Assembly: GCF_900104175.1 (NCBI RefSeq)
Contig: NZ_FNIX01000027.1
Coordinates: 1 to 64,000 of the forward strand
Origin: Lentzea jiangxiensis
Lineage (GTDB): Bacteria; Actinomycetota; Actinomycetes; Mycobacteriales; Pseudonocardiaceae
Direction of reading: 5' to 3'
DNA: 64,000 nt
Shown: in pieces, positions 53,201-61,785 of the stretch
How the letters are laid out: each line of letters begins with the position of its first letter
How positions within the stretch are numbered: position 1 is the first letter of the stretch
Notes under the pieces: generated by a model
What the model saw: the letters and a program-made list of their open reading frames with translations, nothing else
Told to the model about the DNA's origin: nothing
Databases searched by the model: none
Position numbers and translations under genes: made by a program

Positions 53201-54446
53201 TCGCACTCGGAGCCGATGGCCCACCCGCAGGCGGCCCGCCGGAAGGCCCGCCGCTCGACGGCGACCCGGCCGAAGGCGACGACGGCGACCCGGGCGACGG
53301 CGCGCTCGGCGAACCAGGCCCGTCCGGACCCGGCGACGACGAAGGCGAAGGCCCGTTCGAGGAAGGCGACGGCGAAGGCCCGCTCGGCGCGGAGGGAGGC
53401 GAGGACGAGGACGGCGGCGAAGCCGACGGCGAGCCCGCAGAAGGAGAAGTGGGGCTGGGACCGTCCGGTGAGGACGGTGAAGGGGAAGGCGAGGACGGCG
53501 AGGACGAGGACGGCGAGGAGTCCGGGCTCGACGGTGACGAGTCGGGCGACGAAGGCGTGCCACGCCCACCGGAGGGCGAGATGTCCGGTGCGTCGGTGCG
53601 GTGGAACAACCCACCGGGCTTGATGGAGCTCGTCGAGATCACGTCGAGCCCGGTGACCTTGCCGACCAGCTTGCCGACGACCTTCATGATCTTCGTGAAG
53701 ACCTCGACGATCTTGCCGAGCAGCGGCGAGACCTTCTTGATGGTCTTGATGAGCTTCTGGATCAGCTCACCGATCCGCGTGGCCCACTTCGAGATCGCCG
53801 TCACGGCCTGCGCCACGATCACCGGCGTGCCGAAACCGAGCGTGAACACGGCCTCCAGCACCCACGCGATCAGCTTCCCCACCAGGTCGGCGATCAGGTC
53901 GCGCACCATCTCGCGCACGAACGCGACGACCATGCCCATGACACCCACGACGGTGCCGACGGATCCGGCGGTGGAGGCCGCACCGGCGAGCGCGTCGCCC
54001 TGGGCGCCGGCGGCGGCCCGGTAGGCGTCGCCCGCGGCACCTTCCCACTGCGCGGTGCCCTGCTGGACCGCCTGCTGGTAGTCCTGGGCGATCTTGCCGA
54101 GCTCCTCGGACACCTTGTTCCACGTGGCCGAGTACGACTCGATCACCGGCGGGTCCCCCGCCAGCCAGTCGAGCGCCTCCTTGAGCGGCTGCATGTGCTC
54201 CATCAGGAACGAAGCCGCGGACGACAACAGCGTCCCGAAGGGGTCGATCGCCATGGAAGCGGCGTCCGCGACCAGCCCCACCATGCCCAGGCCGCCCTCG
54301 ACCCAGTTGCCGTCCTTGATGCCGTTGTACGTGTCCATCGCCGACTCGGCGATGGAGATGCCCGTCATCCAGCCGTTGTCACCGGTGCCGGCGTTCACGA
54401 ACCCGGACGGCGCGGCGTCGGGCTGGACCACCAGGGGGTTCGACAT
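50247..54446 (-). CDS. ESX-type polymorphic toxin with C-terminal nuclease
   Basis: 1,399 aa from ATG 54446 (GGAGGC upstream). Residues about 1-285 are an all-helical WXG100/PPE-like secretion domain (ATWNKVSEELGKIAQDYQQA; QWEGAAGDAYRAAAGAQ) with hydrophobic helices. Residues about 285-840 are a Pro/Ser/Gly linker with RPDS repeats. A conserved polymorphic-toxin module lies at about 848-965 (HHYTPAEYADMLRRSGYDGS; LIGCDAGSNDFAQQL). The C-terminal 230 residues are a DNA/RNA non-specific endonuclease-like domain (GGHLLANELGGLGEYINMHP near 1268; NSGNIRDGW), with the catalytic His in GGHL. It is probably exported by a type VII system and neutralised by the downstream genes. Confidence 0.88.
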   Translation of the reverse strand: MSNPLVVQPDAAPSGFVNAGTGDNGWMTGISIAESAMDTYNGIKDGNWVEGGLGMVGLVADAASMAIDPFGTLLSSAASFLMEHMQPLKEALDWLAGDPPVIESYSATWNKVSEELGKIAQDYQQAVQQGTAQWEGAAGDAYRAAAGAQGDALAGAASTAGSVGTVVGVMGMVVAFVREMVRDLIADLVGKLIAWVLEAVFTLGFGTPVIVAQAVTAISKWATRIGELIQKLIKTIKKVSPLLGKIVEVFTKIMKVVGKLVGKVTGLDVISTSSIKPGGLFHRTDAPDISPSGGRGTPSSPDSSPSSPDSSPSSSSPSSPSPSPSSPDGPSPTSPSAGSPSASPPSSSSPPSAPSGPSPSPSSNGPSPSSSPGPDGPGSPSAPSPGSPSSPSAGSPSSGGPSGGPPAGGPSAPSANGPGSTPDAPAVPRNTGQTSQAGVATPEAPTQHAPSAPRDGGPSTGSPSTAQQGPMGGPSGAPGGGAPGGQPAGGGARPGAGGGWTGTPGSRGDLGSGLPSQRTPDVSPSSARPSAPSQPGFGPSGSPNAPSAPHGGPSGPNPPHSPSGPSAPNAPHGGPGAPHSPSAPHGGPSAPHAPSGSHTPHGPGGGAPHSPDGPHGPGTTSPAGRTDAPTRPQSTTSPTHADGPSAPHTSPNAPNAPGSPHVPQQPGFTPSPGGPGAPHAPGGHGPGGRPDAPGHRPDGPGSRPDGRPDASRPRTDAPGGHPGGPSRPDAVHHRPDADGARPRGADSPTTHPGQRPDAPGQPHHRPDGSRPDTARPDSTRPDSTRPDSSRPDSSRPDAPGTHRDPDGPGRHDADGRTDGDTPDNPNTHADERPSPEQAHERHAEQTPAGVSHHGGDPDMGDLPHRVPDDPRFFTADVHVTPDGRARVGGHHYTPAEYADMLRRSGYDGSRPVRLIGCDAGSNDFAQQLARNLDAPVVAPNRPAWTDSSGRVFASDAEIGPDGTRSPRIPPNGEWETHHPDGSRTRAGEDGYAPGSDRNTDGDGARDRGDSDGPENSDAENSGAPENQDTPRRPDPEHTPLPKDRVIEPDDPTYNDRFVEYDRPTHQPADPGNPDAPPRPLNRNEEIYAPHRDRETVPDGNTQPDRLQPVEAPDPVPAPLRDHQPLQPWTEYPVRNENGTRTTFITDGDGNVKWVEATPGRQDMSIDGKGKWSGFNPDLSHPLLPDAQYQVPNTHNPDKVLSFHTNEHGQTDAMTGEVEAKGQNATYRDDDPGKGSQQRAYQEGEAAYPSNPPDRELTPQELENSRVKWAGGHLLANELGGLGEYINMHPQMAASNSGNIRDGWVHAASWREKESYLVEFASKDHQDVQNYQVRATRGADGVPDEVTMRWQEVTYEVDANGKPKLDADGNKIVENVVTKERVFPNRPEVNYGPTNRYAKR
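52056..52130 (-). repeat. tandem 15-bp repeats in the toxin linker
   Basis: About five 15-bp units related to GTCGGGCCTGCTGCT occur in a row and encode the RP-D-S-(S/T) repeats of the linker. The array probably expands or contracts by slippage and keeps the frame because each unit is five codons. Confidence 0.75.
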
Positions 54447-54714
54447 CACTTGCCTCCGAAGGTCTCGGCGACGTTCCCGGCCACCACTCGACAAGGCCTG
54501 GCGCGACCCCGGCCGGAGATCCTCGACGCCGAACCGGCGATGTCCTCGGGCACCGTGCCGTCCTTCCCCCGAACGCAGCGGTACGTACTCGGTCCACAGG
54601 ATGACGCAGCGCCGCGCGGACAGGTTCCACTCGGCCCGCAAATGGTCCGGACAGAGCAACGGTGCTGCCCCGAAGTGGTCAGGGCTGGCTGCCGAGGTCT
54701 TGAGGCACGGCGAA
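54447..54714. other. gap upstream of the toxin gene
   Basis: About 270 bp between the toxin start and the terminator of the next gene. No WXG100 partner gene is present. A short minus-strand phrase (PDHLRAEWNLSARRCVILWT, about 54580-54655) looks protein-like but has no start or ribosome site and is not called as a gene. The toxin promoter should lie here. Confidence 0.4.
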
Positions 54715-54754
54715 GCCGGAGGCCCGGAACCATTCCTGATTCCGGGCCTCCGGC
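54715..54754 (-). terminator. hairpin terminator of the small secreted protein
   Basis: GCCGGAGGCCCGGAA (54715-54729) pairs perfectly with TTCCGGGCCTCCGGC (54740-54754), a 15-bp stem with a 10-nt loop, beyond the stop of the minus-strand gene at 54779. Confidence 0.85.
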
Positions 54755-54778
54755 CTGGAGACGCGGGTGTTCGTCAGA

Positions 54779-55117
54779 TCACGCGCACCACGTGTTGCCG
54801 GTGTACTGCAGTTTGCTGGAAAGGATCCATCCCCATTTCCCGTTCGAGACGTTGAACCCGTAGTAGCGGGGGTTGCCCTGGATTCGAACGTTGAACGTGT
54901 GGCCGGGGTCGGCCCAGCCGACGAAGGAACCGTCGCGTTCCGCGTTGGTCATGTCGCCGTAGTCCATGACGACGTACTGCCAGACCTGGGTGCATTGCGC
55001 GCCTACGGGACCTGCCACCTGCTCGCCGGCGGGAAGCGCTTGAGCGGGCGCGGTCCCGCCAAGAGCCGATACGCCGAGTACGGCGATCCCAAGAGCAATG
55101 TCGCGCAGCTTGCTCAA
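54779..55117 (-). CDS. small secreted protein, unknown function
   Basis: 112 aa from a TTG at 55117, chosen because AGGGAG lies six bases upstream and the signal peptide starts there. The signal peptide is LSKLRDIALGIAVLGVSALG with a cleavage site near PAQA-LPAG. The mature chain of about 80 residues has two cysteines, one near its start (QCTQVWQY) and one at the last-but-one position (TWCA), suggesting a disulfide. It is Trp/Tyr/Gly rich (WADPGHTFNVRIQGNPRYYG; NGKWGWILSSKL), like a small beta protein. The function is unknown. Confidence 0.75.
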   Translation of the reverse strand: MSKLRDIALGIAVLGVSALGGTAPAQALPAGEQVAGPVGAQCTQVWQYVVMDYGDMTNAERDGSFVGWADPGHTFNVRIQGNPRYYGFNVSNGKWGWILSSKLQYTGNTWCA

Positions 55118-55139
55118 TGCGAACTCCCTGAAGATATCG

Positions 55140-55552
55140 TTAGGGAACGAACGATTCAGAGTCTCGCGGAGCCCGGCGACGAGGTCTAGCTCCGATCCAG
55201 TGCTGAGGCTGCGACAACCGGACGTGGGTGAGTCGAAGTGGACAACGCGCTGTAACCGATGGCCGGTTGTGCTCGGCGAGCGAGGTACGGCCGAATGCCG
55301 GTGTGCGCCTTGGACGTGGCTCGCCTTTCTTGCGTGTCCTGCCCGCTCGCTGCTTGAGCTGGTCGAGCTCGACCAGCAGGGCACCGAGCACGCTGCGGCT
55401 TCGTCCGCCTCGTCCTCCCGCTGCTCGGCGGTGAGCCGAGAACGCTGTGCCTGTTCGGCGGTCCGGTCGGCTTCGCGACGCGTCGCGACCAGGGTGGCGT
55501 GCTCGTCGATCCACGCGTCGGCGGCGCGGAAGGCGTTCACGGCATCCGCCAC
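55140..55552 (-). pseudogene. frameshifted coiled-coil ORF beside the P450 gene
   Basis: Reading leftward from GTG 55552, a heptad-rich helix is encoded (AFRAADAWIDEHATLVATRR; AEQAQRSRLTAEQREDEADE). The sense moves into another frame near 55390 (VLGALLVELDQLKQRAGRTR, then KKGEPRPRRTPAFGRTSL). The open frame also extends right into the P450 gene end, so the true start may be near 55620. It is probably a broken small gene of unknown family. Confidence 0.45.
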
Positions 55553-55605
55553 GGCGTTGAGCGCCTTCGGCTCCGTGGGCAGGCCGTGTTCGGCCGCGGT
55601 CGCCG

Positions 55606-56802
55606 TCAGCGCCCGAGCACCACAGGCAGCGACTTCAGGCTGGCCATGACGTCGTGGTGCGTCACCTCGGGCTGCTCCTGACCCGCGTAGACCGCGCGCG
55701 GGAACCGGCGCGTCAGCTGCCGCAGCACGGTTTCGGTCTCCAGCCGGGCAAGCGCGGAACCGAGGCAGAAGTGCGGACCGTGCCCGAAAGTCGCGTGACC
55801 GGTGGTCTTGCGGTCAAGCCGGTACTCGCCGGCCTTCTCGTGCGCCTGCGGACAACGCCCCGCGGCACCGAGGTTGATCAGCAGCAGCGTGTCCTCGGGC
55901 ACGGTCACCCCACCGATCTCGACCGCCTCGGTCGTGATGCGGTACGTGGCGCTGCGAACCGGCGAGTTGTGCCGCAACGTCTCCTCGACGAGCAGGGGCG
56001 CGAGCCCGGGATCCTCGGCGGCCTTCGCCCACAGGTCGTTGTCCAACGCGTCGTGCAGCACGTTCGCGATGAGTCCGGCCGAAGTCTCATGACCCGCGAC
56101 CACGAGCAGGAACGCCATGGCCATCAGCTCGTCGCGGCTCAGGCCATCCGCCTCGTCGACCGCGGCCAGCGCACCGAACAACGACCGCGGGTCGAGACCG
56201 CCGCTCGTGAGCAACGCGTGGAAGTAGCCACCCAACTCGTCGCTGGCCGGCTGCGACACCTCGGGTTCCATCGACATCATCGCCTCGATCAACGCACGGA
56301 CCCGTGCGCGATCCTGCACCGGCAACCCGAGAACCTCGCCGATGACGTGCAGGGTCATCGGCACGGCCAACTCCCGGACGAGGTCGACCTCCACGCCCTC
56401 GGGCAGCCGGGCGACCAGTTCGGCACTGATCTCCTCGATGCGCGGCGCCAGCTGCTGCACCGCCCTGCCGTTGAACGCCTTCACCGCAAGCGCCCTGAGC
56501 CGCGCGTGCTGCGGGTTGTCGCTGTTGATCATGCTCGGCCCGAGCAAGCCGCCCAGGTTCTCCTGCGCGCGGCCAAGCTCCGCGAGCTGCCGCTTGATCT
56601 CGCGCTGCAGCCGCGCGCTGTCCTTGGAGAGCCGCTGGTCGGCGAGGAACTGACGGCTGAGGTCAAGCCCGACCGTGAGCACCTGCATCCTCACGCCGTT
56701 GGGCAACGTCACCGCGTGCAGCGGGCCTGCTTCGCGCGCAGCGTCCTCGATCCGATGGTGTTCACGCGCACGCAAGTCACCGCCCACCAGGAAGTTGGAC
56801 AT
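55606..56802 (-). CDS. cytochrome P450
   Basis: 398 aa from ATG 56802, normal for a soluble actinomycete P450. The I-helix oxygen motif is LLVVAGHETSAG near residue 237. The ExxR motif is VEETLRHNSPVRS near 275. The haem-binding loop is FGHGPHFCLGSALAR with the axial Cys at about residue 346. Substrate is unknown: secondary metabolite or lipid hydroxylation are both possible. No ferredoxin gene is adjacent. The stop lies by a broken coiled-coil gene; no operon is apparent. Confidence 0.95.
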   Translation of the reverse strand: MSNFLVGGDLRAREHHRIEDAAREAGPLHAVTLPNGVRMQVLTVGLDLSRQFLADQRLSKDSARLQREIKRQLAELGRAQENLGGLLGPSMINSDNPQHARLRALAVKAFNGRAVQQLAPRIEEISAELVARLPEGVEVDLVRELAVPMTLHVIGEVLGLPVQDRARVRALIEAMMSMEPEVSQPASDELGGYFHALLTSGGLDPRSLFGALAAVDEADGLSRDELMAMAFLLVVAGHETSAGLIANVLHDALDNDLWAKAAEDPGLAPLLVEETLRHNSPVRSATYRITTEAVEIGGVTVPEDTLLLINLGAAGRCPQAHEKAGEYRLDRKTTGHATFGHGPHFCLGSALARLETETVLRQLTRRFPRAVYAGQEQPEVTHHDVMASLKSLPVVLGR

Positions 56803-56849
56803 GCCGGGCCCTCGCCTCCACCTGGATTCGACCTAGATCATTTCACCGT

Positions 56850-57226
56850 AGCAAGCCCAACGCGGTGGTCGTCCCAGCCACGGGCAACCGGGGCGGCTCA
56901 GCGGCGATCCCGTGGTCCGTGTCGTGCTCGGGCCTGGCCCACGTGATCCAGTCTCGGAGCGCGAGGATCGCAATGACGTCGCGACGAATCTGCTGGCCGC
57001 GCTGAGTTCGGCGATCCTTGGCGCGGGTGTTCCGTCCCCGGCGTGCGCAGCGGGCGGTGGGGTCGTGGGGAGGGATGATCGCGCGGGACGAGGATGGCAG
57101 CCGGCCCTCGTCGTCGGCGCGACAGCGCACCGCCTCGGCAGCCTGCCGGTCGGACAGACCGACCAGAACGGCAGCGCGCGGACTGCGGCCGACTGGGCGA
57201 AATCAAGATCACCGACCGAGTCGAGC
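56850..57226. other. gap with no secure gene
   Basis: Both strands carry open frames here (for example 56843-57130 minus and 56912-57658 plus), but none has a family motif, ribosome site or consistent composition. A minus-strand phrase, AKDRRTQRGQQIRRDVIAIL, looks protein-like and may be a remnant. I see nothing I can name. Confidence 0.4.
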
Positions 57227-57466
57227 TCAGAGCCCGTTGGCTCCGCTCCGCACCTGACGGGACTTCCGGGCGAGGCGGAAGATCAAGGCGGCGATCAGAG
57301 CGCCGACCAGTGCAAGCGCCAGGAACAACCACCCGATTCCCTCACCGCTGGAGGTGACGATGCTGATGCCTGTTATCGCCGATATGAGGGACATCGCCGC
57401 CGTTGTCGTAGCTCTCCAGGTGAAGGGCGACCGGTTGTCGAAGTCCTTGGACGCGTCGGCTTCCAT
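57227..57466 (-). CDS. small membrane protein, unknown
   Basis: 79 aa from ATG 57466. A polar N-terminus is followed by two hydrophobic segments (residues about 22-40, TTAAMSLISAITGISIVTSS; and about 43-63, IGWLFLALALVGALIAALIF) and a basic C-terminus. No family is recognised and the ribosome site is weak. Composition is consistent with a real small membrane protein. Confidence 0.5.
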   Translation of the reverse strand: MEADASKDFDNRSPFTWRATTTAAMSLISAITGISIVTSSGEGIGWLFLALALVGALIAALIFRLARKSRQVRSGANGL

Positions 57467-57695
57467 GGGTTTCCATTACCCGGGAGCAGCTTTCGTCAAC
57501 CCCAGGTGCGTTTGACTCCGCTGCACCGGACCGGTGTAGCCGGACATTCGCGGGTGGTCGGTGCAGTCGCTGCACGACCCGGAGCTGTTGAGTTCCACGG
57601 TTCTCTTCTCGTCGGCTCAGGTGCTGAACCAGGTGGACGCCCCGGCGGCCTCGCCTGACGCGTCCTCGCACATCACCTTCAGCACACCGAGGTAA

Positions 57696-57884
57696 GCCCT
57701 TTCCGCGCCGGACGTGCGAGTGGTGTACGTCGACTACGAGCCAGTCCACCCCGAGGACGTGTTCGGCGCCGAAACCGAGGCCGCAGGCCTGTTCGCCCGC
57801 CATCGCGCCACGTTGGCGTCCGGCGGCTACCTCGCCCTCACCCACCTCGCCGACGACTTCACCGTCTGCCCCGAAAGCCCGTGA
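57696..57884 (+). pseudogene. remnant of an S-adenosyl methyltransferase (Methyltransf_19-like)
   Basis: The plus strand reads SAPDVRVVYVDYEPVHPEDV and then LFARHRATLASGGYLALTHL before a stop. The first phrase matches the SAM-binding strand (APDARVVYVD) and the second a downstream strand of the abundant actinomycete SAM-dependent methyltransferases. The residues normally between them and the entire N-terminal half are missing, and a TAA stop sits just upstream. It is an internally deleted fragment. Confidence 0.6.
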
Positions 57885-58080
57885 ACCAGGACCCATACCT
57901 GATCGATAGCGGGTCGACAGCCGGAATGCCCATCGTGGCAACAGAAAGCCCGACGGACACGAGGGAAGCGGAACGGGGACGCCCCGTCACCTCCTCCTGA
58001 GTGGTCAGGGCCGGACCGTGTCGATAGGGCCGACTGCCGCGAACCTCCGGCGGACACGTCGACCCCTGGAAAGGAAAGCC

Positions 58081-60006
58081 ATGACTGACTTCATTCCGCG
58101 AGCCGACCTGGACGTGGTGATCGTCGGCGCGGGTCCGCGAGGACTCTCCGTGCTGGAGAGGCTGGTCGCGCGTTTGGCGGACACGCCCAGGGACGGAGAG
58201 GTGCGCGTGCACCTGTTCGACCCCGACGAGGCGGGTACAGGGCGGATCTGGAGGACTTCGCAGTCGGTGTGCTTCCTGATGAACACCGCCGCCGGTGAGG
58301 TGAGCGTGTTCTCCGCCGGGCCCGACGGCGGCCCTGCCAGGGCGGGGTTCGGGCCTTCGTTCTCGGACTGGCTCTCGACCCATCCGCGCTGGTCCGGTGT
58401 CGGGCCTGACGACTACGGGCCGCGGGCCGTGTACGGCGAGTACCTGCGGATGGCGTTCGAGGCGATCGTCGCCAACGCGCCGGACGGCGTGACGGTCCGG
58501 CACGTGGCGGAGAAGGCCGTGTCGCTCACCCGCGAGTTCGGGCTGACGACGGTGACCGGTTCCGGCGGCACGGTGGTGAGCGCCGACAAGGTGGTGCTGA
58601 CCACCGGGCACCCGCGGGTCAGGCCGGAGGACGGGGAGAAGGAGCTCCTCACGTTCGCCCGGCACCGGTCCGGCCTGACGTACCTGCGCGGCGACTCCGC
58701 GGCCGACATGCCGCTGGGTGTGATCGCACCGGGGGAACAGGTCGGCGTGATCGGCCTCGGGCTGACGTTCTTCGACGTCCTCGCGGAGCTGACGATCGGG
58801 CGGGGCGGCAGGTTCGTCGAGCGCGACGGGCAGACCGAGTACCTGCCCAGCGGACGCGAGCCGCACCTGGTCGCGGGTTCTCGCAGCGGGCTGGTGATGC
58901 TGGCGCGCGGCCGCAACCAGAAGGCCCCGACCTACCGCTACCAGGCCAAGTTCGTGACCGAGGCGGCGATCGTGCGAGCCCGGCGCGGCGCCCAGCGGAT
59001 CACCGGTTCCGCGCAGCTCGACTTCGTGCGGGACGTGTTGTCGTTGCTGCGCCTGGAGGTCGAGCACGTCTACTACACCGCGCACGTCCGGCGCAGGCAC
59101 GGGGACGAGGCGGCGCAGTGGTTCGCGGCCGGTCACCTGGCGTCCGACGACCGCGAGGAGCTGCTGGCGGCGTGGGACCTCGGGGACGTGCCGCCACTGG
59201 ACCTCGAACAGATCGCGCGGCCGTTCGTCGACAGGGAGTTCGACAGTCCGGACGCCTTCCACGACGAGCTGCTGGAGCTGCTGCGGCAGGACGTCGCCGA
59301 GGCCCGCGAGGGCAACGTCGACAACCCGCTCAAGGCGGCGCTGGACATCCTGCGCGACACCCGCGGGATGGTGCGGCAGGCCGTCGACTTCGCCGGGCTG
59401 CGGCCCGAGTCGCACCGCGAGTTCGTGACGTGGTTCAACCCCATCAACACCATGGTGTCCGCCGGCCCGCCCTGGATCCGGGTGGACCAGGCGGCCGCCG
59501 TGATCCGCGCCGGGCTGCTGACGGTGGTGGGGCCGGGGACGTCCGTCAGGGCGGACCACTCGAGCGGCGCCTTCGTGCTGGAGTCCTCCTGCGTCACCGG
59601 ATCGCGGCGCGAGGTCTCCACGCTGATCGACGCGCGCATCCCGCGGTCGACCCTGTTGTCCAACACCGACGCGCTCATCGCTGGTCTGGTGTCCGACGGG
59701 CTGATCACGGAGATGGTCAACGCCGACCTGTCGAGCGGTGTGCGGTTCCGCGCCGGCAGCGTCGCGGTCACCAGGCGCCCGTTCCACGTCATCGACGTGC
59801 TCGGCAACCCCGACCCCGACCTGTACGCGCTGGGCGTGCCCACCGAGAACACGCGGTGGTTCACGCAGATCGGCACCGGCAGACCAGGACCGATGACCGG
59901 TTTCCACACCGACGCGGACGGTATCGCCGAGGACGTGCTGCGCCACCGCACCGCCGCCCGGACGCCGGGGGCGTCCACCGCCACTCATCCGGCCGCCGCG
60001 ATCTGA
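58081..60006 (+). CDS. FAD/NAD(P)-binding protein, first gene of a catabolic-type operon
   Basis: 641 aa from ATG 58081 with GGAAAGGAAAG upstream. The N-terminal dinucleotide motif is VVIVGAGPRGLSVLERLVAR near residue 13. The family is the large FAD_NAD(P)-binding type (PRAVYGEYLRMAF; TTGHPRV; GVIGLGLTFFDVLAELT with a second GxGxxG-like motif). The C-terminal part has FNPINTMVSAGPPWIRVDQ and a final GVPTENTRWFTQIGTG loop. Such proteins are thought to be monooxygenase- or oxidoreductase-like, but the reaction is unknown. It lies 14 bp upstream of the acyl-CoA synthetase gene. Confidence 0.82.
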   Translation: MTDFIPRADLDVVIVGAGPRGLSVLERLVARLADTPRDGEVRVHLFDPDEAGTGRIWRTSQSVCFLMNTAAGEVSVFSAGPDGGPARAGFGPSFSDWLSTHPRWSGVGPDDYGPRAVYGEYLRMAFEAIVANAPDGVTVRHVAEKAVSLTREFGLTTVTGSGGTVVSADKVVLTTGHPRVRPEDGEKELLTFARHRSGLTYLRGDSAADMPLGVIAPGEQVGVIGLGLTFFDVLAELTIGRGGRFVERDGQTEYLPSGREPHLVAGSRSGLVMLARGRNQKAPTYRYQAKFVTEAAIVRARRGAQRITGSAQLDFVRDVLSLLRLEVEHVYYTAHVRRRHGDEAAQWFAAGHLASDDREELLAAWDLGDVPPLDLEQIARPFVDREFDSPDAFHDELLELLRQDVAEAREGNVDNPLKAALDILRDTRGMVRQAVDFAGLRPESHREFVTWFNPINTMVSAGPPWIRVDQAAAVIRAGLLTVVGPGTSVRADHSSGAFVLESSCVTGSRREVSTLIDARIPRSTLLSNTDALIAGLVSDGLITEMVNADLSSGVRFRAGSVAVTRRPFHVIDVLGNPDPDLYALGVPTENTRWFTQIGTGRPGPMTGFHTDADGIAEDVLRHRTAARTPGASTATHPAAAI

Positions 60007-60020
60007 GGGGAAGACCTGTC

Positions 60021-61736
60021 ATGTCACCGAGAACAGCCACCGAGAAGTTCCGCGCCGCGCGGGACCTGCTGCTGGAGCTCCGCGACGACCACGACCGCGC
60101 CCACGCCGAGTTCAGGTGGCCGGAGTTCGACGAGTTCAACTGGGCGCTCGACTGGTTCGACGCCGTGGCGAGCGGGAACGACCGCACGGCGCTGCACGTC
60201 GTGGGCGGCCGGTCCGAGGAGAAGGTCTCCTACGCGGAGCTCTCGGAACGGTCCGACCGTCTCGCCAACGGCCTGCGCGCCGCCGGTGTGCGGCGCGGCG
60301 ACCGGCTGCTCATGATGCTCGACAACCAGCTCGCCGTCTGGGAGTCGCAGCTGGCCGCGATGAAGCTGGGCGCCGTCGTCGTCCCGACCTTCACCACCGT
60401 GTCCGGCGCCGACCTGGTCGACCGCGTCGAACGGGCCGACGTGCGGCACGTGCTCACGACGCCGGAGCTGACCGAGGGCTTCGAGTGGTTGCCCGGCCAC
60501 GTGACGAGGATCTGCGCGGGCCGGGTGCCCGGCTGGCTCGCCCTCGACGACCTGCGGTCCGCTCCGGCCGGCTTCACCCCCGACGCGCCCACCCGTGCCG
60601 ACGAGACGTTGTTCCTGTACTTCACCTCGGGCACGACCTCGCGCCCGAAGCTGGTGCGGCACACCCACGTCAGCTATCCGGTGGGGCACCTGTCCGGCAT
60701 GTACTGGAACGGTGTCCGCCCGGGAGACGTCCACCTGAACGTCTCCGCGCCGGGCTGGGCGAAGCACGCGTGGAGCTCGTTCTTCGTGCCCCTCAACGCC
60801 GAGGCGTCGGTGCTGAGCGTGACCACCCCCAACGGCAAGGACCTGCTGGACCGCATGGTCCGGCACGGCGTGACGACGTTCTGCGCACCGCCGACCGTGT
60901 GGCGGATGCTCATCCAGGAGGACCTGCGGCACTGGCAGGTGTCGTTGCGGGAGGCGGGAAGCGTCGGTGAGCCGCTCAACCCCGAGGTGATCGAACAGGT
61001 CCGCGCGGCCTGGGGCGTGACCGTGCGGGACGGGTACGGGCAGACCGAGACGACGGCGCAGATCGGCAACAGCCCCACGCTGCCGGTCCGGCTGGGATCG
61101 ATGGGAAAACCGTTGCCCGGCTACGACATCGTGCTCGTCGACCCGGCCACGGGCGCGGAGGGCGACGACGGCGAGGTCTGCGTCAGCCTCACGCCGCGGC
61201 CGTTGGGCGTGATGCCCGGCTACGTCGACGACGACGAGAAGAACGCCAAGACGTTCGCCGGCGGTTACTACCACACCGGTGACATCGCGCACCGCGACGA
61301 AGACGGCTACCTGCACTACCTGGGACGCACGGACGACATGTTCAAGTCCTACGACCACCGGATCTCCCCGTTCGAGCTGGAGAGCGTGCTCCTCGAGCAC
61401 GACGCCGTGGCGGAGGCCGCGGTGGTGCCCGCTCCCGACCCGGTGGGTCTGGTGGTGCCGAAGGCCTACGTCGCGCTCGCGGCGGGCGAACTGCCCGACG
61501 CCGGCACCGCGCGGCGGATCCTCAGCCACGCCAGCGCGAACCTGGCTCCACACCAGTGGGTTCGCCGCCTGGAGTTCACGACGCTGCCGAAGACCACGTC
61601 CGGGAAGATCCGCCGCGGCGAGCTGCGGGCCCGCGACGTCGAGCGGGCCGCGGGGACCGAGTTCCCCGGCACGACCGAGTACCTGGCCGACGAACTGCTG
61701 GAGACCGCGCTGCCCGCGGCTCCCGGAATCGGCTGA
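60021..61736 (+). CDS. AMP-forming acyl-CoA synthetase-like enzyme
   Basis: 571 aa from ATG 60021 (GAGGGGAAG upstream). AMP-binding signatures: FLYFTSGTTSRPKLVRHTHV near residue 198, GYGQTETTAQIGN near 338, GGYYHTGDIAHRDEDGYL near 415, YLGRTDDMFKSYDHRISPFE near 432, and the catalytic Lys in PKTTSGKIRRGE near 528. It resembles medium-chain/benzoate-type CoA ligases (ANL superfamily). Substrate is unknown; the neighbouring MFS transporter may import the acid. Cytosolic. Confidence 0.9.
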   Translation: MSPRTATEKFRAARDLLLELRDDHDRAHAEFRWPEFDEFNWALDWFDAVASGNDRTALHVVGGRSEEKVSYAELSERSDRLANGLRAAGVRRGDRLLMMLDNQLAVWESQLAAMKLGAVVVPTFTTVSGADLVDRVERADVRHVLTTPELTEGFEWLPGHVTRICAGRVPGWLALDDLRSAPAGFTPDAPTRADETLFLYFTSGTTSRPKLVRHTHVSYPVGHLSGMYWNGVRPGDVHLNVSAPGWAKHAWSSFFVPLNAEASVLSVTTPNGKDLLDRMVRHGVTTFCAPPTVWRMLIQEDLRHWQVSLREAGSVGEPLNPEVIEQVRAAWGVTVRDGYGQTETTAQIGNSPTLPVRLGSMGKPLPGYDIVLVDPATGAEGDDGEVCVSLTPRPLGVMPGYVDDDEKNAKTFAGGYYHTGDIAHRDEDGYLHYLGRTDDMFKSYDHRISPFELESVLLEHDAVAEAAVVPAPDPVGLVVPKAYVALAAGELPDAGTARRILSHASANLAPHQWVRRLEFTTLPKTTSGKIRRGELRARDVERAAGTEFPGTTEYLADELLETALPAAPGIG

Positions 61737-61785
61737 GAGACACCAGTTCCACCAACCGCACCACGACACCCAGGAGAGAACTGCC

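Noticed and set aside
56843..57130. 95-aa minus-strand ORF in the gap before the small membrane protein
   Set aside because: No recognisable motif, ribosome site or homologous feel; left as a possible remnant.
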